DNA of 64,000 nucleotides from Pseudomonadota bacterium (lineage in GTDB: Bacteria > Pseudomonadota > Gammaproteobacteria > Burkholderiales > Ferrovaceae), in NCBI GenBank assembly GCA_021805445.1, contig JAJZFH010000049.1, forward strand, positions 1 to 64,000, written 5' to 3'. Positions 9,825-18,514 of this stretch are shown piece after piece; the first letter of the stretch is position 1; each line of letters opens with the position of its first letter. The translations under genes and the position numbers were made by a program. Under the pieces are notes generated by a model that searched no databases, had not been told where the DNA came from, and worked only from the letters and a program-made list of their open reading frames with translations.

Positions 9825-9842
9825 GAAAGTCCAGGGACTTTC
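9825..9842 (-). promoter_or_regulatory. Hairpin directly upstream of the leuA ribosome-binding site
   Basis: GAAAGTCC / GGACTTTC form a perfect 8-bp stem (9842-9835 with 9832-9825) with a two-base gap; the real loop would be 4 nt with 7 pairs. It ends one base before the AAGGACGAG ribosome site of leuA. GUCC from the left arm could alternatively pair with GGAC of the ribosome site. There is no T run, so control, if real, would be at translation initiation rather than by termination. Confidence 0.45.
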
Positions 9843-9905
9843 ATTCATGGCGGAGAACCCCTCGGGGGAGGGGAAGCGATACATAACGATGGGGGAAGAA
9901 GGATT

Positions 9906-9980
9906 TTAGCGCGCAAGGCGCAGCAGCAGGAGAGATCCTGTGCGGAAAAGAAGGGCAGAAGTGAAATTTGAGTTCTTCAT
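9906..9980 (-). CDS. leuL: Leucine-rich leader peptide of leuA (attenuator)
   Basis: A 24-codon ORF begins ATG AAG AAC TCA and its C-terminal part reads GSLLLLRLAR, with four consecutive Leu codons (CTC CTG CTG CTG) and further Leu at positions 10, 11 and 22. It lies 94 bases before the leuA start and directly behind a strong sigma70 promoter. This is the layout of leu operon leader peptides that sense charged tRNA-Leu by ribosome stalling. The predicted transcription start coincides with the A of the ATG (9980), and no ribosome site is seen, so the leader would be translated from a leaderless mRNA. Confidence 0.75.
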   Translation of the reverse strand: MKNSNFTSALLFRTGSLLLLRLAR

Positions 9981-9986
9981 GGGATG

Positions 9987-10016
9987 ATTCTATGAAAAAG
10001 TCAGAACCTCTGTCAA
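9987..10016 (-). promoter_or_regulatory. Strong sigma70-type promoter of the leuL-leuA-yihY unit
   Basis: On the minus strand TTGACA (10016-10011, perfect -35) is followed after 18 bases by TAGAAT (9992-9987, 5 of 6 of the -10 consensus). The predicted start, seven bases past the -10, is 9980, the first base of the leader ORF. Confidence 0.8.
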
Positions 10017-10043
10017 GGACTATCGGTCCGAAACAAACCTCTC

Positions 10044-10910
10044 TCAAAACTGCTCCCCTCGGAGGGATCGAGGAGGAGCGTTCTCACCCGGCATCGAGGC
10101 AACCGAGGTTGCCTGGGCAGCCGGGATTTCCATTTCCACGGAGCGCGCCCTGCAGGACAGGGCACCCGCCGTCTGCAGGGGCAAGGACACCGGCTGAAAA
10201 TCCGGTCGCCGTGCCCGCATGACGAGGGATTCGGGATGTTCTCCGGCCTTTTGTAGCCACTGCCCCCAGGCCTGGGACGTGGTCCAGCCCACCATCCCGC
10301 CGTGCGAAAGGGATCGGGCAGACTCCGGAGGGTGCAGCGCAAGTTCCGGGAAACGTTGATGCCGTGCAAATTGTTCCGGCCCCGTCACCACCAGGACCAG
10401 GGCCGCCCCCCGGGCCAATGCATGATCGATCCGATCTTCCTCTTTCAGGTCCAGATATTGACCTGCTGAAGCCAGGGCCTGCCCCGAATCCACCAGGATA
10501 CCGTCGGGCAAGCGGGAATTTCCCGCCATCAGGACGACCGTTTTGCCCGTCAGGTCCTGCGGGCCGAAATCGTCGATGCCCAAGGCCGGGATCCATCGTC
10601 CATATCCCGCAAACAGCCAGGGCGAATCCACCAACGTATGTTCCCCCTGCGGTTGTCGACACGACACCACCACCTCGTCGTTCAATTTCACGGACAGCGT
10701 CTTATGGTGGACGATCCACGTCATCTGCCCGGTTCCACGCAATTGATCCACCGTCAGGTACAGGGTTTCCGGCATTTTATGCGCACAAGCGCGGAGCCAG
10801 CGAATCTCCTCACCACGACCGGACACCTCCGCCACGGGCGTCGGCGTTTCCGCACAGCCTGCCATGACAAGCATGAATGCCCCCTGTATCATCGCTGCCA
10901 GACGCATCAT
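10044..10910 (-). CDS. Lipoprotein with a PA-like domain, no peptidase domain
   Basis: This 288-aa protein starts [10 protein letters not shown] and has a lipobox-like LVMAGC ending at Cys19, so it is probably a lipid-anchored envelope protein. The central part ([25 protein letters not shown], about residues 108-132) resembles the protease-associated (PA) insert found before the zinc domain of M28 aminopeptidases. The metal-binding catalytic domain itself is absent and the protein ends with a Pro/Arg-rich tail. GGGAGGGCTGA precedes the ATG. It lies divergent to proS. I do not recognise a named family; a degenerate M28 relative or a substrate-binding lipoprotein are both possible. Confidence 0.6.
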   Translation of the reverse strand: MMRLAAMIQGAFMLVMAGCAETPTPVAEVSGRGEEIRWLRACAHKMPETLYLTVDQLRGTGQMTWIVHHKTLSVKLNDEVVVSCRQPQGEHTLVDSPWLFAGYGRWIPALGIDDFGPQDLTGKTVVLMAGNSRLPDGILVDSGQALASAGQYLDLKEEDRIDHALARGAALVLVVTGPEQFARHQRFPELALHPPESARSLSHGGMVGWTTSQAWGQWLQKAGEHPESLVMRARRPDFQPVSLPLQTAGALSCRARSVEMEIPAAQATSVASMPGENAPPRSLRGEQF

Positions 10911-11014
10911 TCAGCCCTCCCCCCCGTCGTGTCCCGGCCATTATGGCGCACGGATCGCCCCCCAACTGCGTTAGAATGAGCACCAATTTTTCCTATTTTC
11001 CGGAACATCCTGTC

Positions 11015-12748
11015 ATGCGCGCCAGCCAACTGTTCATCCCCACCCTCAAAGAAGCCCCTGCCGAAGCCGAACTGATCAGTCACCAACTGATGTTGCGGGC
11101 GGGTCTCATCCGTCGTCTGGGAAGTGGGCTCTACACCTGGATGCCCTTGGGGTTGCGCGTGTTGCGCCGGGTAGAAGCCGTGGTACGGGAAGAAATGAAC
11201 CGGAGCGGAGCCCAGGAAGTGTTGATGCCCGCCATCATCCCCGCCGAGTTATGGCAGGAGACGGGACGCTGGGACAAGTTTGGCCCCCAAATGCTGAAAA
11301 TGAAGGATCGGCACGAACGGGATTTCTGTTTCGGCCCCACCCACGAAGAAGTCATCAGTGACATTGCACGCCGGGAGATTCGCAGTTATCGCCAACTTCC
11401 CGTGAATTTCTACCAGATTCAGACCAAGTTTCGCGATGAGATTCGCCCCCGCTTCGGGGTCATGCGCGCCCGCGAGTTCATCATGAAGGATGCCTATTCC
11501 TTCCACCCCGACCGCGCCAGTCTGGAATCCACCTATGCCCTCATGGTTCAAACCTATCAACGGATCTTCACTCGTCTGGGGCTGGAATTTCGCGCGGTCT
11601 CTGCCGACACCGGGGCCATTGGGGGATATGCCTCCCAGGAGTTCCATGTCCTGGCGGATTCCGGTGAAGACGCCCTGGCCTTCTGCCCTCATTCCGATTA
11701 TGCGGCCAACGTGGAATTGGCCGAGGCGCTGGCACCCACGACTCCTCGCCCTGCTCCCTCCGCCCTCCTGACCTCGGTGTCCACCCCCGGCATCACGACC
11801 TGCGCGACCGTGGCGGAGGCCCTGAATCTGCCGCTCGACCGGATCGTGAAATCCCTGCTGGTCATGGATGAGGACCAACACCCGCACCTGTTGCTCCTGC
11901 GGGGGGACCATACCCTCAACGAAGTCAAAACCGAAAAACTCCTGGGCCCGTTCCGTTTCGCCTCAGATCCTGAAATCACCCAGTGGCTGGGTCCCGTCAA
12001 AGGTTTTGTCGGTCCCGTCGGTCTGCCCCCCGGCATCACCCTGTGGGCAGACCGGTCCGTGCACGTTCTGGCTGACTTTGCCTGCGGCGCCAACCAGCCC
12101 GACGCCCACCTCATCCAGGTCAATTTTGGCCGGGACCTGCCCGAACCGAAGCGGGTGGAAGACCTGCGTAACGTGGTGGCAGGAGACCCTTCCCCCGATG
12201 GCCAGGGTCTCCTGGAATTGGCACGCGGTATCGAGGTCGGGCACGTTTTTCAGTTGGGCGCCCGATACAGCGAAGCCATGGGCGTCAACTATCTGGACGA
12301 AGACGGTCGTTCCCGGGTGGTGGAAATGGGGTGCTATGGCATCGGGGTCAGCCGTATCGTGGCCGCAGCCATTGAACAACACCATGACGCCCGGGGGATT
12401 TGTTTCCCTCCGGCACTGGCTCCTTTCCAGATCAGCCTGATTGCCCTGAGCCCGAACAAGAGTCCTCTGGTGCGTGACATGGCAGAACACCTCTATGCCG
12501 ACTTGCTGGCGCAGGGGGTGGAGGTGCTCTTTGATGACCGCGATGAACGCCTGGGCGTGATGCTTGCCGACCAGGAATTGATGGGTATCCCCTGGCGCAT
12601 CGTGGTCGGCGAACGCAACCTGAAAAATGGCTGTGTGGAAATTCAGGGCCGGCTCGAAACCAGTGCCCGCCTGGTCTCTCCTGAAGCCGTCGTAGCGTGG
12701 GCGGCCTCAGCCTTTCAGGTGCCCGAAGGCAGGAAAGGATCCGCATGA
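11015..12748 (+). CDS. proS: Prolyl-tRNA synthetase (bacterial type)
   Basis: This 577-aa class II synthetase has the editing (INS) domain. It starts [20 protein letters not shown]. Motif 2 is [21 protein letters not shown] at about 140-160, the INS domain lies near 230-380, motif 3 is [10 protein letters not shown], and a C-terminal anticodon-binding domain follows. It charges tRNA-Pro. ATG 11015 matches family N-termini; upstream in-frame Met codons would add unrelated residues. A TAGAAT -10-like hexamer lies at 10972-10977. Its 3' end overlaps the convergent reductase gene by 34 bases. Confidence 0.97.
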   Translation: MRASQLFIPTLKEAPAEAELISHQLMLRAGLIRRLGSGLYTWMPLGLRVLRRVEAVVREEMNRSGAQEVLMPAIIPAELWQETGRWDKFGPQMLKMKDRHERDFCFGPTHEEVISDIARREIRSYRQLPVNFYQIQTKFRDEIRPRFGVMRAREFIMKDAYSFHPDRASLESTYALMVQTYQRIFTRLGLEFRAVSADTGAIGGYASQEFHVLADSGEDALAFCPHSDYAANVELAEALAPTTPRPAPSALLTSVSTPGITTCATVAEALNLPLDRIVKSLLVMDEDQHPHLLLLRGDHTLNEVKTEKLLGPFRFASDPEITQWLGPVKGFVGPVGLPPGITLWADRSVHVLADFACGANQPDAHLIQVNFGRDLPEPKRVEDLRNVVAGDPSPDGQGLLELARGIEVGHVFQLGARYSEAMGVNYLDEDGRSRVVEMGCYGIGVSRIVAAAIEQHHDARGICFPPALAPFQISLIALSPNKSPLVRDMAEHLYADLLAQGVEVLFDDRDERLGVMLADQELMGIPWRIVVGERNLKNGCVEIQGRLETSARLVSPEAVVAWAASAFQVPEGRKGSA

Positions 12749-13695
12749 ATCTCCGCCATCGAGGCCCCGCCCAAAAAAATCTTGAGGCGCGCATCCTTGA
12801 CCATCTCCGGGTGACCACACAGAAAGACACGATGGCGCGCAAACCCCGGGTGGTCACCCACGGCAACTTCGAGCACGCTCCCTACCCGGGCATTCAATGC
12901 CAAGGCTTCCGGGCTGGCACGATCCACGCAGGGGACATAATGGAAGTGGGGAAACCGGGCGGCCAGACGCTGCAAGGGGGCCTGATGATAGAGGCCTTCC
13001 GCCGTGAAACTGCCATGGTAGAGCCAGATCGGCCCGCGATGCCCCTGGTCCAGAGCATCGCGCACGATCCCGTAAAGGGGCGCCAGACCAGACCCCGTCC
13101 CGAGCAGTAACAAGGTCTGCTCTTCCTGTCCCGGGGTATAAAAACACTGTCCCAGCGAATCCCCGATTTCGACCTGCATCCCTACCTGGAGTTGATCGTG
13201 TACCCAGGCACTGACCCGTCCCTCCGGGATCCGTCGGATATGCAGTTCCAGCCAGTCATCCAGCGTGGGGACACTGGCCAGGGAATAACAGCGCGACAGA
13301 TCCGCCCGACGATACAAACGCACATATTGTCCGGCCCGATAGTCCAGAGGGCGTTCCGGTTTCAGGCGCAGGGCCACGATATCCTGATTCAAGGATTCCA
13401 CGGCCAGGACGTGCGCCTTCTGGCGCAAGCCCTCCGCGTCGGCCAGCGCCACCGTCAGGTCCGAAGAGGGACGGGCCCGACAAGCCAGAAAATACCCCTG
13501 TGCCACCAGCGCGGGTTTCAAACCCTCCTGAGATCCGACCGGTATCTCTCCCTCCAGACAACGCATCAGACAGGATTGACAAACGCCGGCCCGGCAGCCT
13601 GAGGGAATCTCGATACCCTGTTCGGCCAAACTTTCCAGCACCGTCCGGGGAGCCTCAGACGCAAAATCCCGCTCCTGAAACCGAATGACCGTCAT
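12715..13695 (-). CDS. [2Fe-2S] ferredoxin-FAD-NAD(P)H oxidoreductase
   Basis: This 326-aa three-domain electron-transfer protein has an N-terminal plant-type ferredoxin with C-x4-C-x2-C ([10 protein letters not shown]) and the fourth Cys in FLACRA. Next comes an FAD domain with the RCYSLAS signature, then a NAD(P) domain with [14 protein letters not shown] and the C-terminal CGHPEMV. This architecture is that of reductases of oxygenases (BenC/MmoC/AscD types); no oxygenase is adjacent. The gene lies just downstream of a truncated hemoglobin on the same strand, so it may re-reduce that globin, but a terminator-like hairpin lies between them. Start chosen at ATG 13695. Confidence 0.85.
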   Translation of the reverse strand: MTVIRFQERDFASEAPRTVLESLAEQGIEIPSGCRAGVCQSCLMRCLEGEIPVGSQEGLKPALVAQGYFLACRARPSSDLTVALADAEGLRQKAHVLAVESLNQDIVALRLKPERPLDYRAGQYVRLYRRADLSRCYSLASVPTLDDWLELHIRRIPEGRVSAWVHDQLQVGMQVEIGDSLGQCFYTPGQEEQTLLLLGTGSGLAPLYGIVRDALDQGHRGPIWLYHGSFTAEGLYHQAPLQRLAARFPHFHYVPCVDRASPEALALNARVGSVLEVAVGDHPGFARHRVFLCGHPEMVKDARLKIFLGGASMAEIHADPFLPSGT

Positions 13696-13708
13696 GCTCA
13701 CCTCGCAT

Positions 13709-13741
13709 AAAAAAGCCCCGCGGAAATGGCTCTCCACGGGG
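13709..13741 (-). terminator. Rho-independent terminator after the truncated hemoglobin gene
   Basis: On the minus strand a CCCCGTGGA / TTCCGCGGGG stem (about 13740 to 13716, with one G-U pair) is followed by CTTTTTT (13715-13709). It ends the globin transcript 14 bases before the reductase start, so any co-transcription of the reductase would need read-through. Confidence 0.75.
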
Positions 13742-13777
13742 ACAAGGAACCCACCGACCGGAATGAAAAGTGAAAAG

Positions 13778-14140
13778 TTACTTTCCCAGCACGTCGTTGC
13801 GCGTGGTTTCAGCCACCGCCGCCACTTGTGCGATCAAGGCGTCGGATACCCCCAATTCCTTGAGCGTGGCCCCCAAATCCTCCACCACGGCATCGAAGTG
13901 GCTGTCATTCAATCCCTGTGCCACCAGATGGGCGTGCCCCCGACGCATATCCGCCCCCGTGTAGTTGTTGGGGCCCCCAAACGCCATGGTCAGGAAAGCC
14001 TTTTGTTTGGCCGCCTGTTTTTCCATGTCCACCCCGCTGAAGAAACGGTTGATGCGTTCATCCTGCAGAACCTTGCGGTAAAAAATATCCACGGCAGCAT
14101 TGACAGCGGCCTCTCCACCCAGTTGCTGGTATAAACTCAT
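13778..14140 (-). CDS. Group I truncated hemoglobin (trHbN-like)
   Basis: This 120-aa protein has the group I truncated-globin pattern: short N-terminus MSLYQQLGGEAAVNAAVDIFY, the FFSGVDMEKQAAKQKAFLTMAFGGPNNYTG stretch (distal part), and the proximal haem His in RRGHAHLV. Family members bind O2 and NO, and several oxidise NO to nitrate with O2. It faces narX across a 229-base region that holds a NarL-type palindrome, which suggests induction by nitrate, nitrite or NO. A hairpin (GCCCTGCGAAGGGC) lies in the 5' leader. The electron donor is unknown; the adjacent ferredoxin reductase is a candidate. Confidence 0.92.
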   Translation of the reverse strand: MSLYQQLGGEAAVNAAVDIFYRKVLQDERINRFFSGVDMEKQAAKQKAFLTMAFGGPNNYTGADMRRGHAHLVAQGLNDSHFDAVVEDLGATLKELGVSDALIAQVAAVAETTRNDVLGK

Positions 14141-14273
14141 GATCGATCCTCACTTCTGACGTTCGTTGAAGAAAACCTCCGCCCTTCGCAGGGCAGAGCA
14201 TGACTGCGTGACCATGTTCGCAGAAATGGTGCCATGATGCACGACAATGATTGGGTAGTCGACAGAAACACCC

Positions 14274-14289
14274 TACTCCCTAAGAGGTA
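14274..14289. promoter_or_regulatory. NarL-type 7-2-7 binding site
   Basis: TACTCCC-TA-AGAGGTA at 14274-14289 fits the NarL/NarP palindrome TACYYMT-N2-AKRRGTA at 13 of 14 defined positions; the right half-site is perfect. A weaker heptamer (TTGGGTA, 14251-14257) lies 17 bases to the left. The site sits between the truncated hemoglobin gene (minus) and narX (plus), about 90 bases upstream of the predicted narX start, so the encoded NarXL pair could control both directions. Confidence 0.65.
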
Positions 14290-14335
14290 TTCCCTGTCTT
14301 GGAAATACACTGGAAAATGGCGGGGAATCATTTGG

Positions 14336-14364
14336 TTGGAATGACCTTTACGATACGTTAAAAT
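14336..14364 (+). promoter_or_regulatory. Putative narX promoter
   Basis: TTGGAA (14336-14341) and TAAAAT (14359-14364) are separated by 17 bases. The predicted transcription start (about 14371) falls on the annotated ATG (14370), so either the message is leaderless or the true start codon is further in; a TTG at about 14454, preceded by AGGA, is the best internal alternative. Confidence 0.5.
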
Positions 14365-14369
14365 TGCCC

Positions 14370-16271
14370 ATGAACCTGTTTTCTCGTTCCCTGTCCTTTC
14401 TACCCGCGCGCCCCTGGAGCCTTCCGGGCTTGCGCCGTCGGGCAGGACAGACTTTGGTCCTGAGATCGTTACGCCAGCGCTTGGCGCTTTCCCTGGCATT
14501 ACTCTTCTTTCTGGTCCTGCTCGGGGTCCTCAGCGCCTGGCGCATGACGATCCATAGCAGCGGGGAAGCCCGCCTCCTCAATCACACCGCCGCGATACGC
14601 ATGCAGGTCTGGCGCCTGGAGGTGACGCACCTCACGGGCGATCACAAGGCTCTGGCAGAAGAACTGAAGGAATGCGAGGTTCAACTCGCGTCCTTGCCTC
14701 TTCTGGTGAAAGAGGGGTTACTTCCAACCGACAGCCCGTGGCCCCCCTTGCTGCTCCAGGCATGGCCAGACCTGCGCGCCCACCTCGAAGCCGCCCCTGA
14801 CCCGGAAAACCGGCGCTGGTTGGCACAAGCGCTTCCCGCCTTCACCCACTTGCTCGACCAGGTGGTCCACGGACTGGAACAGGATCTGGAATCCAGCATC
14901 CAGACCCTGCGCTGGGTCCAGGGGGCCACCTTATTGGGCGCACTGCTGCTGACTCTATCCATCATCCTTCATCTCCAACAGGATTTCTTCACCCCCCTCA
15001 AAGTCCTTCTGCGTTCCGCCCAAGCCGTCCAGAACGGGCAGTTTTCGGCACGCATCTCGCCCCAGCCCAATAACGAACTGGGCGAAGTCGGCAATGCGTT
15101 CAACGCCATGGTCGAGAGGCTATCGGTATTGTATGAGGGACTCGAACAGCGGGTTGCAGAAAAAACCCGTGAACTGCAACACAGCAACCATCTCCTGCAA
15201 CTGCTCTATCGTACGGCAACCCGCCTGACCGAGGGGGACCTGACCCAGGAAATCCTCCTGGAAATGCTCGTCGATGTGGAGCGAGCCCTGGATCTGGGGC
15301 CGGGCATCGTCTGTGTGCGCCGCGAGGAGGACAGTCGCGCCTACCCCCTCGCCACCACCTTACCCGAAATCGAGCGGGCCGCACTGTGTGAATCCCTGGG
15401 CTGTTCCATCTGTTTTGGTTCCGGTCGCCCCCCCACGGCCATCAGCGAACACCACGTGGGCGCGGTACATTTGGTCAGCATCCCTCTGACAGGCGGAGGA
15501 CAATGGCAGGGAGTCATGCCGTTCCAGATCCTTGCAGGAAACACCCTGCAAGTCTGGCAGGCCCAGATTCTGCAGACCCTGGCCGGTCATGTCGCCACGG
15601 CCCTGGCCAATGCGCGACGCACCGAAGAACGCCATCGTTTGGCCGTGTACGAGGAACGGGCCGTCATCGCCCGTGAACTGCACGATTCCCTGGCCCAGTC
15701 ACTCTCCTACCTGAAAATTCAGGTTTCGCTCCTGCAAACCCGTCTGGAACCGAAGGCCGCGCCCGAACTGCAGGCTACCGTAGAAGAACTCAAGACGGGC
15801 CTCAACAGTGCCTACCGGGAATTACGCGAACTTCTGACCACTTTCCGCCTCACACCGGGCCAGACGCCCTTCACCGAAGAGTTGACCAGTGTCGTACAGG
15901 AAGCCAGACGGCGGTGTGGTTTCGATATCCTTCTGGAACAACGCATGAACAATCTGGAATTGGGCGCCAACGAGGAAATTCATCTGATGCGTCTGATCCG
16001 CGAAGCCCTCGTCAATATCGAACGGCATGCCAAAGCCACTTGGGCGCGGGTCACCCTGGAAGCCAACAGTTTACGCCAGGTGGAACTCTGTATCGAAGAC
16101 AATGGGCAGGGGTGGCCAGCGACGGCTTCTCCCGAGGGGCATTTCGGCCTGACGATCATGCGCGAACGCGCCGCTTTCCTGAAAGGCCTGTTGAACTTCG
16201 ATACTCGCCCCGCCGGTGGTGCACGCATTACTTTGACGTTCATTGCCCTAACCCCCTACGCCGCTCATTGA
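14370..16271 (+). CDS. narX: NarX-type nitrate/nitrite sensor histidine kinase
   Basis: This 633-aa membrane kinase has one transmembrane helix near residues 42-62. A periplasmic four-helix sensor follows with a P-box-like segment LLNHTAAIRMQVWRL, then a second helix near 185-205, HAMP (LLRSAQAVQNGQFSARI) and a GAF-like/cysteine segment (ESLGCSICFGSG). The HPK7 catalytic core has the phospho-acceptor His in VIARELHDSLAQ, N-box REALVNIERHA and G-box EDNGQGWP. The P-box and central Cys cluster are NarX features; the ligand is probably nitrate or nitrite. It is the first gene of a five-gene plus-strand unit with narL and an efflux system. The start codon is uncertain. Confidence 0.85.
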   Translation: MNLFSRSLSFLPARPWSLPGLRRRAGQTLVLRSLRQRLALSLALLFFLVLLGVLSAWRMTIHSSGEARLLNHTAAIRMQVWRLEVTHLTGDHKALAEELKECEVQLASLPLLVKEGLLPTDSPWPPLLLQAWPDLRAHLEAAPDPENRRWLAQALPAFTHLLDQVVHGLEQDLESSIQTLRWVQGATLLGALLLTLSIILHLQQDFFTPLKVLLRSAQAVQNGQFSARISPQPNNELGEVGNAFNAMVERLSVLYEGLEQRVAEKTRELQHSNHLLQLLYRTATRLTEGDLTQEILLEMLVDVERALDLGPGIVCVRREEDSRAYPLATTLPEIERAALCESLGCSICFGSGRPPTAISEHHVGAVHLVSIPLTGGGQWQGVMPFQILAGNTLQVWQAQILQTLAGHVATALANARRTEERHRLAVYEERAVIARELHDSLAQSLSYLKIQVSLLQTRLEPKAAPELQATVEELKTGLNSAYRELRELLTTFRLTPGQTPFTEELTSVVQEARRRCGFDILLEQRMNNLELGANEEIHLMRLIREALVNIERHAKATWARVTLEANSLRQVELCIEDNGQGWPATASPEGHFGLTIMRERAAFLKGLLNFDTRPAGGARITLTFIALTPYAAH

Positions 16272-16278
16272 GGTTCTC

Positions 16279-16941
16279 TTGCCCCCGCCCCTCCCCCCGC
16301 ACGATATTCGCGTTCTGGTCATCGATGATCACCCCCTGTTCCGCCGCGGGGTCCTCCAGTTACTGGCCAGCACCCCTCATTTCAAAACCGTGGGGGAAGC
16401 CGATACCGGTGATGAGGGCATTGCCTTGGCCCTGGAACTGAAACCGGATCTGATCTTGCTGGATCTCAACATGAAGAGGGGATTGGACGGTATCGCGACC
16501 CTCCAACACCTGCAAGGGACCGAACTGGATGTCAAAATCATCATTCTCACGGTATCTGACGACCCTCAGGACCTGGTGACCGCCATTCGGGCAGGGGCCG
16601 AGGGGTACCTGCTGAAGGATACGGACCCTGAGCAAATGATCGGACACCTGAATGAAGTCATGTTCGGCCGTACCGTCATCAGTGACACGTTGACTCATCA
16701 TCTGGCCATCGCCTTGCGCGATGATTCGATGAAAACATTACGCCAGCCCTCCGCCCTGACCGAACGGGAGGACAACATCGTCCGTTGTTTGGCACAAGGT
16801 CTGTCCAACAAGTTGATCGCCCGCGAGTTGGGCATCATGGAAAGTACGGTCAAAGTCCATATCCGCAACCTCCTCAAGAAGCTCAACTTCCATTCACGTC
16901 TGGAAGCCGCAGTCTGGGCGGTGACGCAAGGACAACGTTAG
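16279..16941 (+). CDS. narL: NarL/FixJ-family response regulator
   Basis: This 220-aa protein has a receiver domain with the acidic pair D16/D17, phospho-acceptor D62 (LILLDLN) and conserved Lys (LLKDTDP). A C-terminal LuxR-type helix-turn-helix follows (LTEREDNIVRCLAQGLSNK...GIMESTVKVHIRNLLKKL). It lies 7 bases after narX, so the two form a cognate pair. The start appears to be TTG at 16279 with AGGT upstream; no ATG is available before the receiver domain. A NarL-type site in front of narX suggests autoregulation. Confidence 0.88.
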   Translation: MPPPLPPHDIRVLVIDDHPLFRRGVLQLLASTPHFKTVGEADTGDEGIALALELKPDLILLDLNMKRGLDGIATLQHLQGTELDVKIIILTVSDDPQDLVTAIRAGAEGYLLKDTDPEQMIGHLNEVMFGRTVISDTLTHHLAIALRDDSMKTLRQPSALTEREDNIVRCLAQGLSNKLIARELGIMESTVKVHIRNLLKKLNFHSRLEAAVWAVTQGQR

Positions 16942-16951
16942 CACCTCCTTC

Positions 16952-18514
16952 ATGTTCAAAATTGCCGGTTGTTCACGTTTCCTCACCCCCACCCAGTTCA
17001 TCCTGTTCAACCTCACCCTGGGCATCGGGCATTTCCTGGTACTTCTCAATGCAGGGGCGTATCTACCCATGCTGCCCTATGTCACCGGCTCGATGGATGA
17101 GGGTCTGCCCTATGTGGTATGGGGACAGAGCGACTACTTTACCGCTCTGGGCAGCGCTTTCCTCATCGCGCGTCCCCTGATGAAACGGTTCGGCCCCAAG
17201 GTCATCGCCATCGCATCCTATCTCCTGTTTTCCTTTGCCAGCCTGGGCACCCTGTTCGTCGTCCATGACCTGATCCTGTTCACCGGTTTCCGGGTCATTC
17301 AGGGATTTGCCGCCGGGTTGAGTGTCATTCCCTCTTTTTTTCTGCTCCTGGAATATTACAAGACCGAACACCAGCACACCGCGACCTCCCTTTGGGGACT
17401 GGCCGTGTTCATTCCCTTTTCCGTCGGCCCTGCGCTGGGCGGATGGCTCGCCTATGTGCTGGGGGACTGGCGGTTATTGTTCTTCGCCTCCTTTCTGATT
17501 TCTCTCCTGATTGCCGGAATTCTCTGGGGGTTGCTGGCCGATTGGGAAGATGTGGTCGACCGGTCCTACCCTCTCTTCGACCAGAGTCTGACCTTCGGTT
17601 TGTTTTTCGCTTCCGCCCTGATGTTGCAGGAATTCTTTGATGTCGGTCTGCTGAGCGATCTTTCCAGCCGTTTTCGGGAATTATGGGGGATTCTATTCCT
17701 CACGCTGATCGGCTTTGCTTCGTTCCAGATTCGAAATGCCCGCAGCGAAACGCCCCTGCTCGACCTTGCTCTTTTTTCACACCGCAACTTTGGCGCAGGC
17801 ACCCTTCTGTTCTGTCTCTCCTTCATGCTCCTGCAGGGGGGCATCGTCCAGTACATCATCCGGTTCCAGTTGGTGGAGGGCTATACCCCCTGGCATGTGG
17901 GACTATTGTTTCTCCCTTTATTCATTTTTTCCAAACCCTTCAGCCTGCTGACCCAGAGACTCATCCAGAACGGCTGGGACCCAAGGATCCCGGCCAGCTT
18001 GTCCCTTCTGGCCATCGCCTTGGATTTTTGGTGGATTTCCAGTTATCTGCGCCCTGCGACCTGGGAATTACTGCTTCTCCCCCAACTTTTGCTGGGCGCC
18101 GCGATTGGCCCCTTCTTTTCGTCCATGACGACCCTCGCCTTGGGCCATGTGCCGAAAAACCAACAACTACACGCCCTCGATCTGCTCAATGGGGCAAGAA
18201 ACATGGGAGCCGGTTTGGCCATCACATTCTCGGATATCGGCTGGGATCGACTGCAAGCCCTTCAATGGAATCTTTTCACCACCCCCGACCCCTCCAATTC
18301 CTTGCGTTTTTTGTCGTTTTCACAGATCGAACCCCATCGTTTGCACACCGAACTGGAAAGGGTATCCGGCTATTTGACTCTCAATGACTTTTTTCAATTG
18401 CTGGCGTGGGGCGGCGTACTCTTTTCCGGTCTCGTCTGGTTCCTGACGCCGCCCCAAGCGCATCTCCCCGATCCTGACCTGATCATTCTCGAAAATCTTG
18501 GAGAAGAGCCATGA
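16952..18514 (+). CDS. emrB: DHA2-family multidrug efflux MFS permease (EmrB-like)
   Basis: This 520-aa protein with about 14 hydrophobic segments shows the DHA2 motif C region (IPFSVGPALGGWLAYVLGDWRLLF) and the FRVIQGFAAG motif. It exports drugs or anionic toxic compounds across the inner membrane, working with a periplasmic adaptor and a TolC-type channel encoded by the next two genes. Linkage to narXL suggests that expression responds to nitrogen oxides. No clear ribosome site precedes ATG 16952, and it follows narL by 10 bases. Confidence 0.88.
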   Translation: MFKIAGCSRFLTPTQFILFNLTLGIGHFLVLLNAGAYLPMLPYVTGSMDEGLPYVVWGQSDYFTALGSAFLIARPLMKRFGPKVIAIASYLLFSFASLGTLFVVHDLILFTGFRVIQGFAAGLSVIPSFFLLLEYYKTEHQHTATSLWGLAVFIPFSVGPALGGWLAYVLGDWRLLFFASFLISLLIAGILWGLLADWEDVVDRSYPLFDQSLTFGLFFASALMLQEFFDVGLLSDLSSRFRELWGILFLTLIGFASFQIRNARSETPLLDLALFSHRNFGAGTLLFCLSFMLLQGGIVQYIIRFQLVEGYTPWHVGLLFLPLFIFSKPFSLLTQRLIQNGWDPRIPASLSLLAIALDFWWISSYLRPATWELLLLPQLLLGAAIGPFFSSMTTLALGHVPKNQQLHALDLLNGARNMGAGLAITFSDIGWDRLQALQWNLFTTPDPSNSLRFLSFSQIEPHRLHTELERVSGYLTLNDFFQLLAWGGVLFSGLVWFLTPPQAHLPDPDLIILENLGEEP

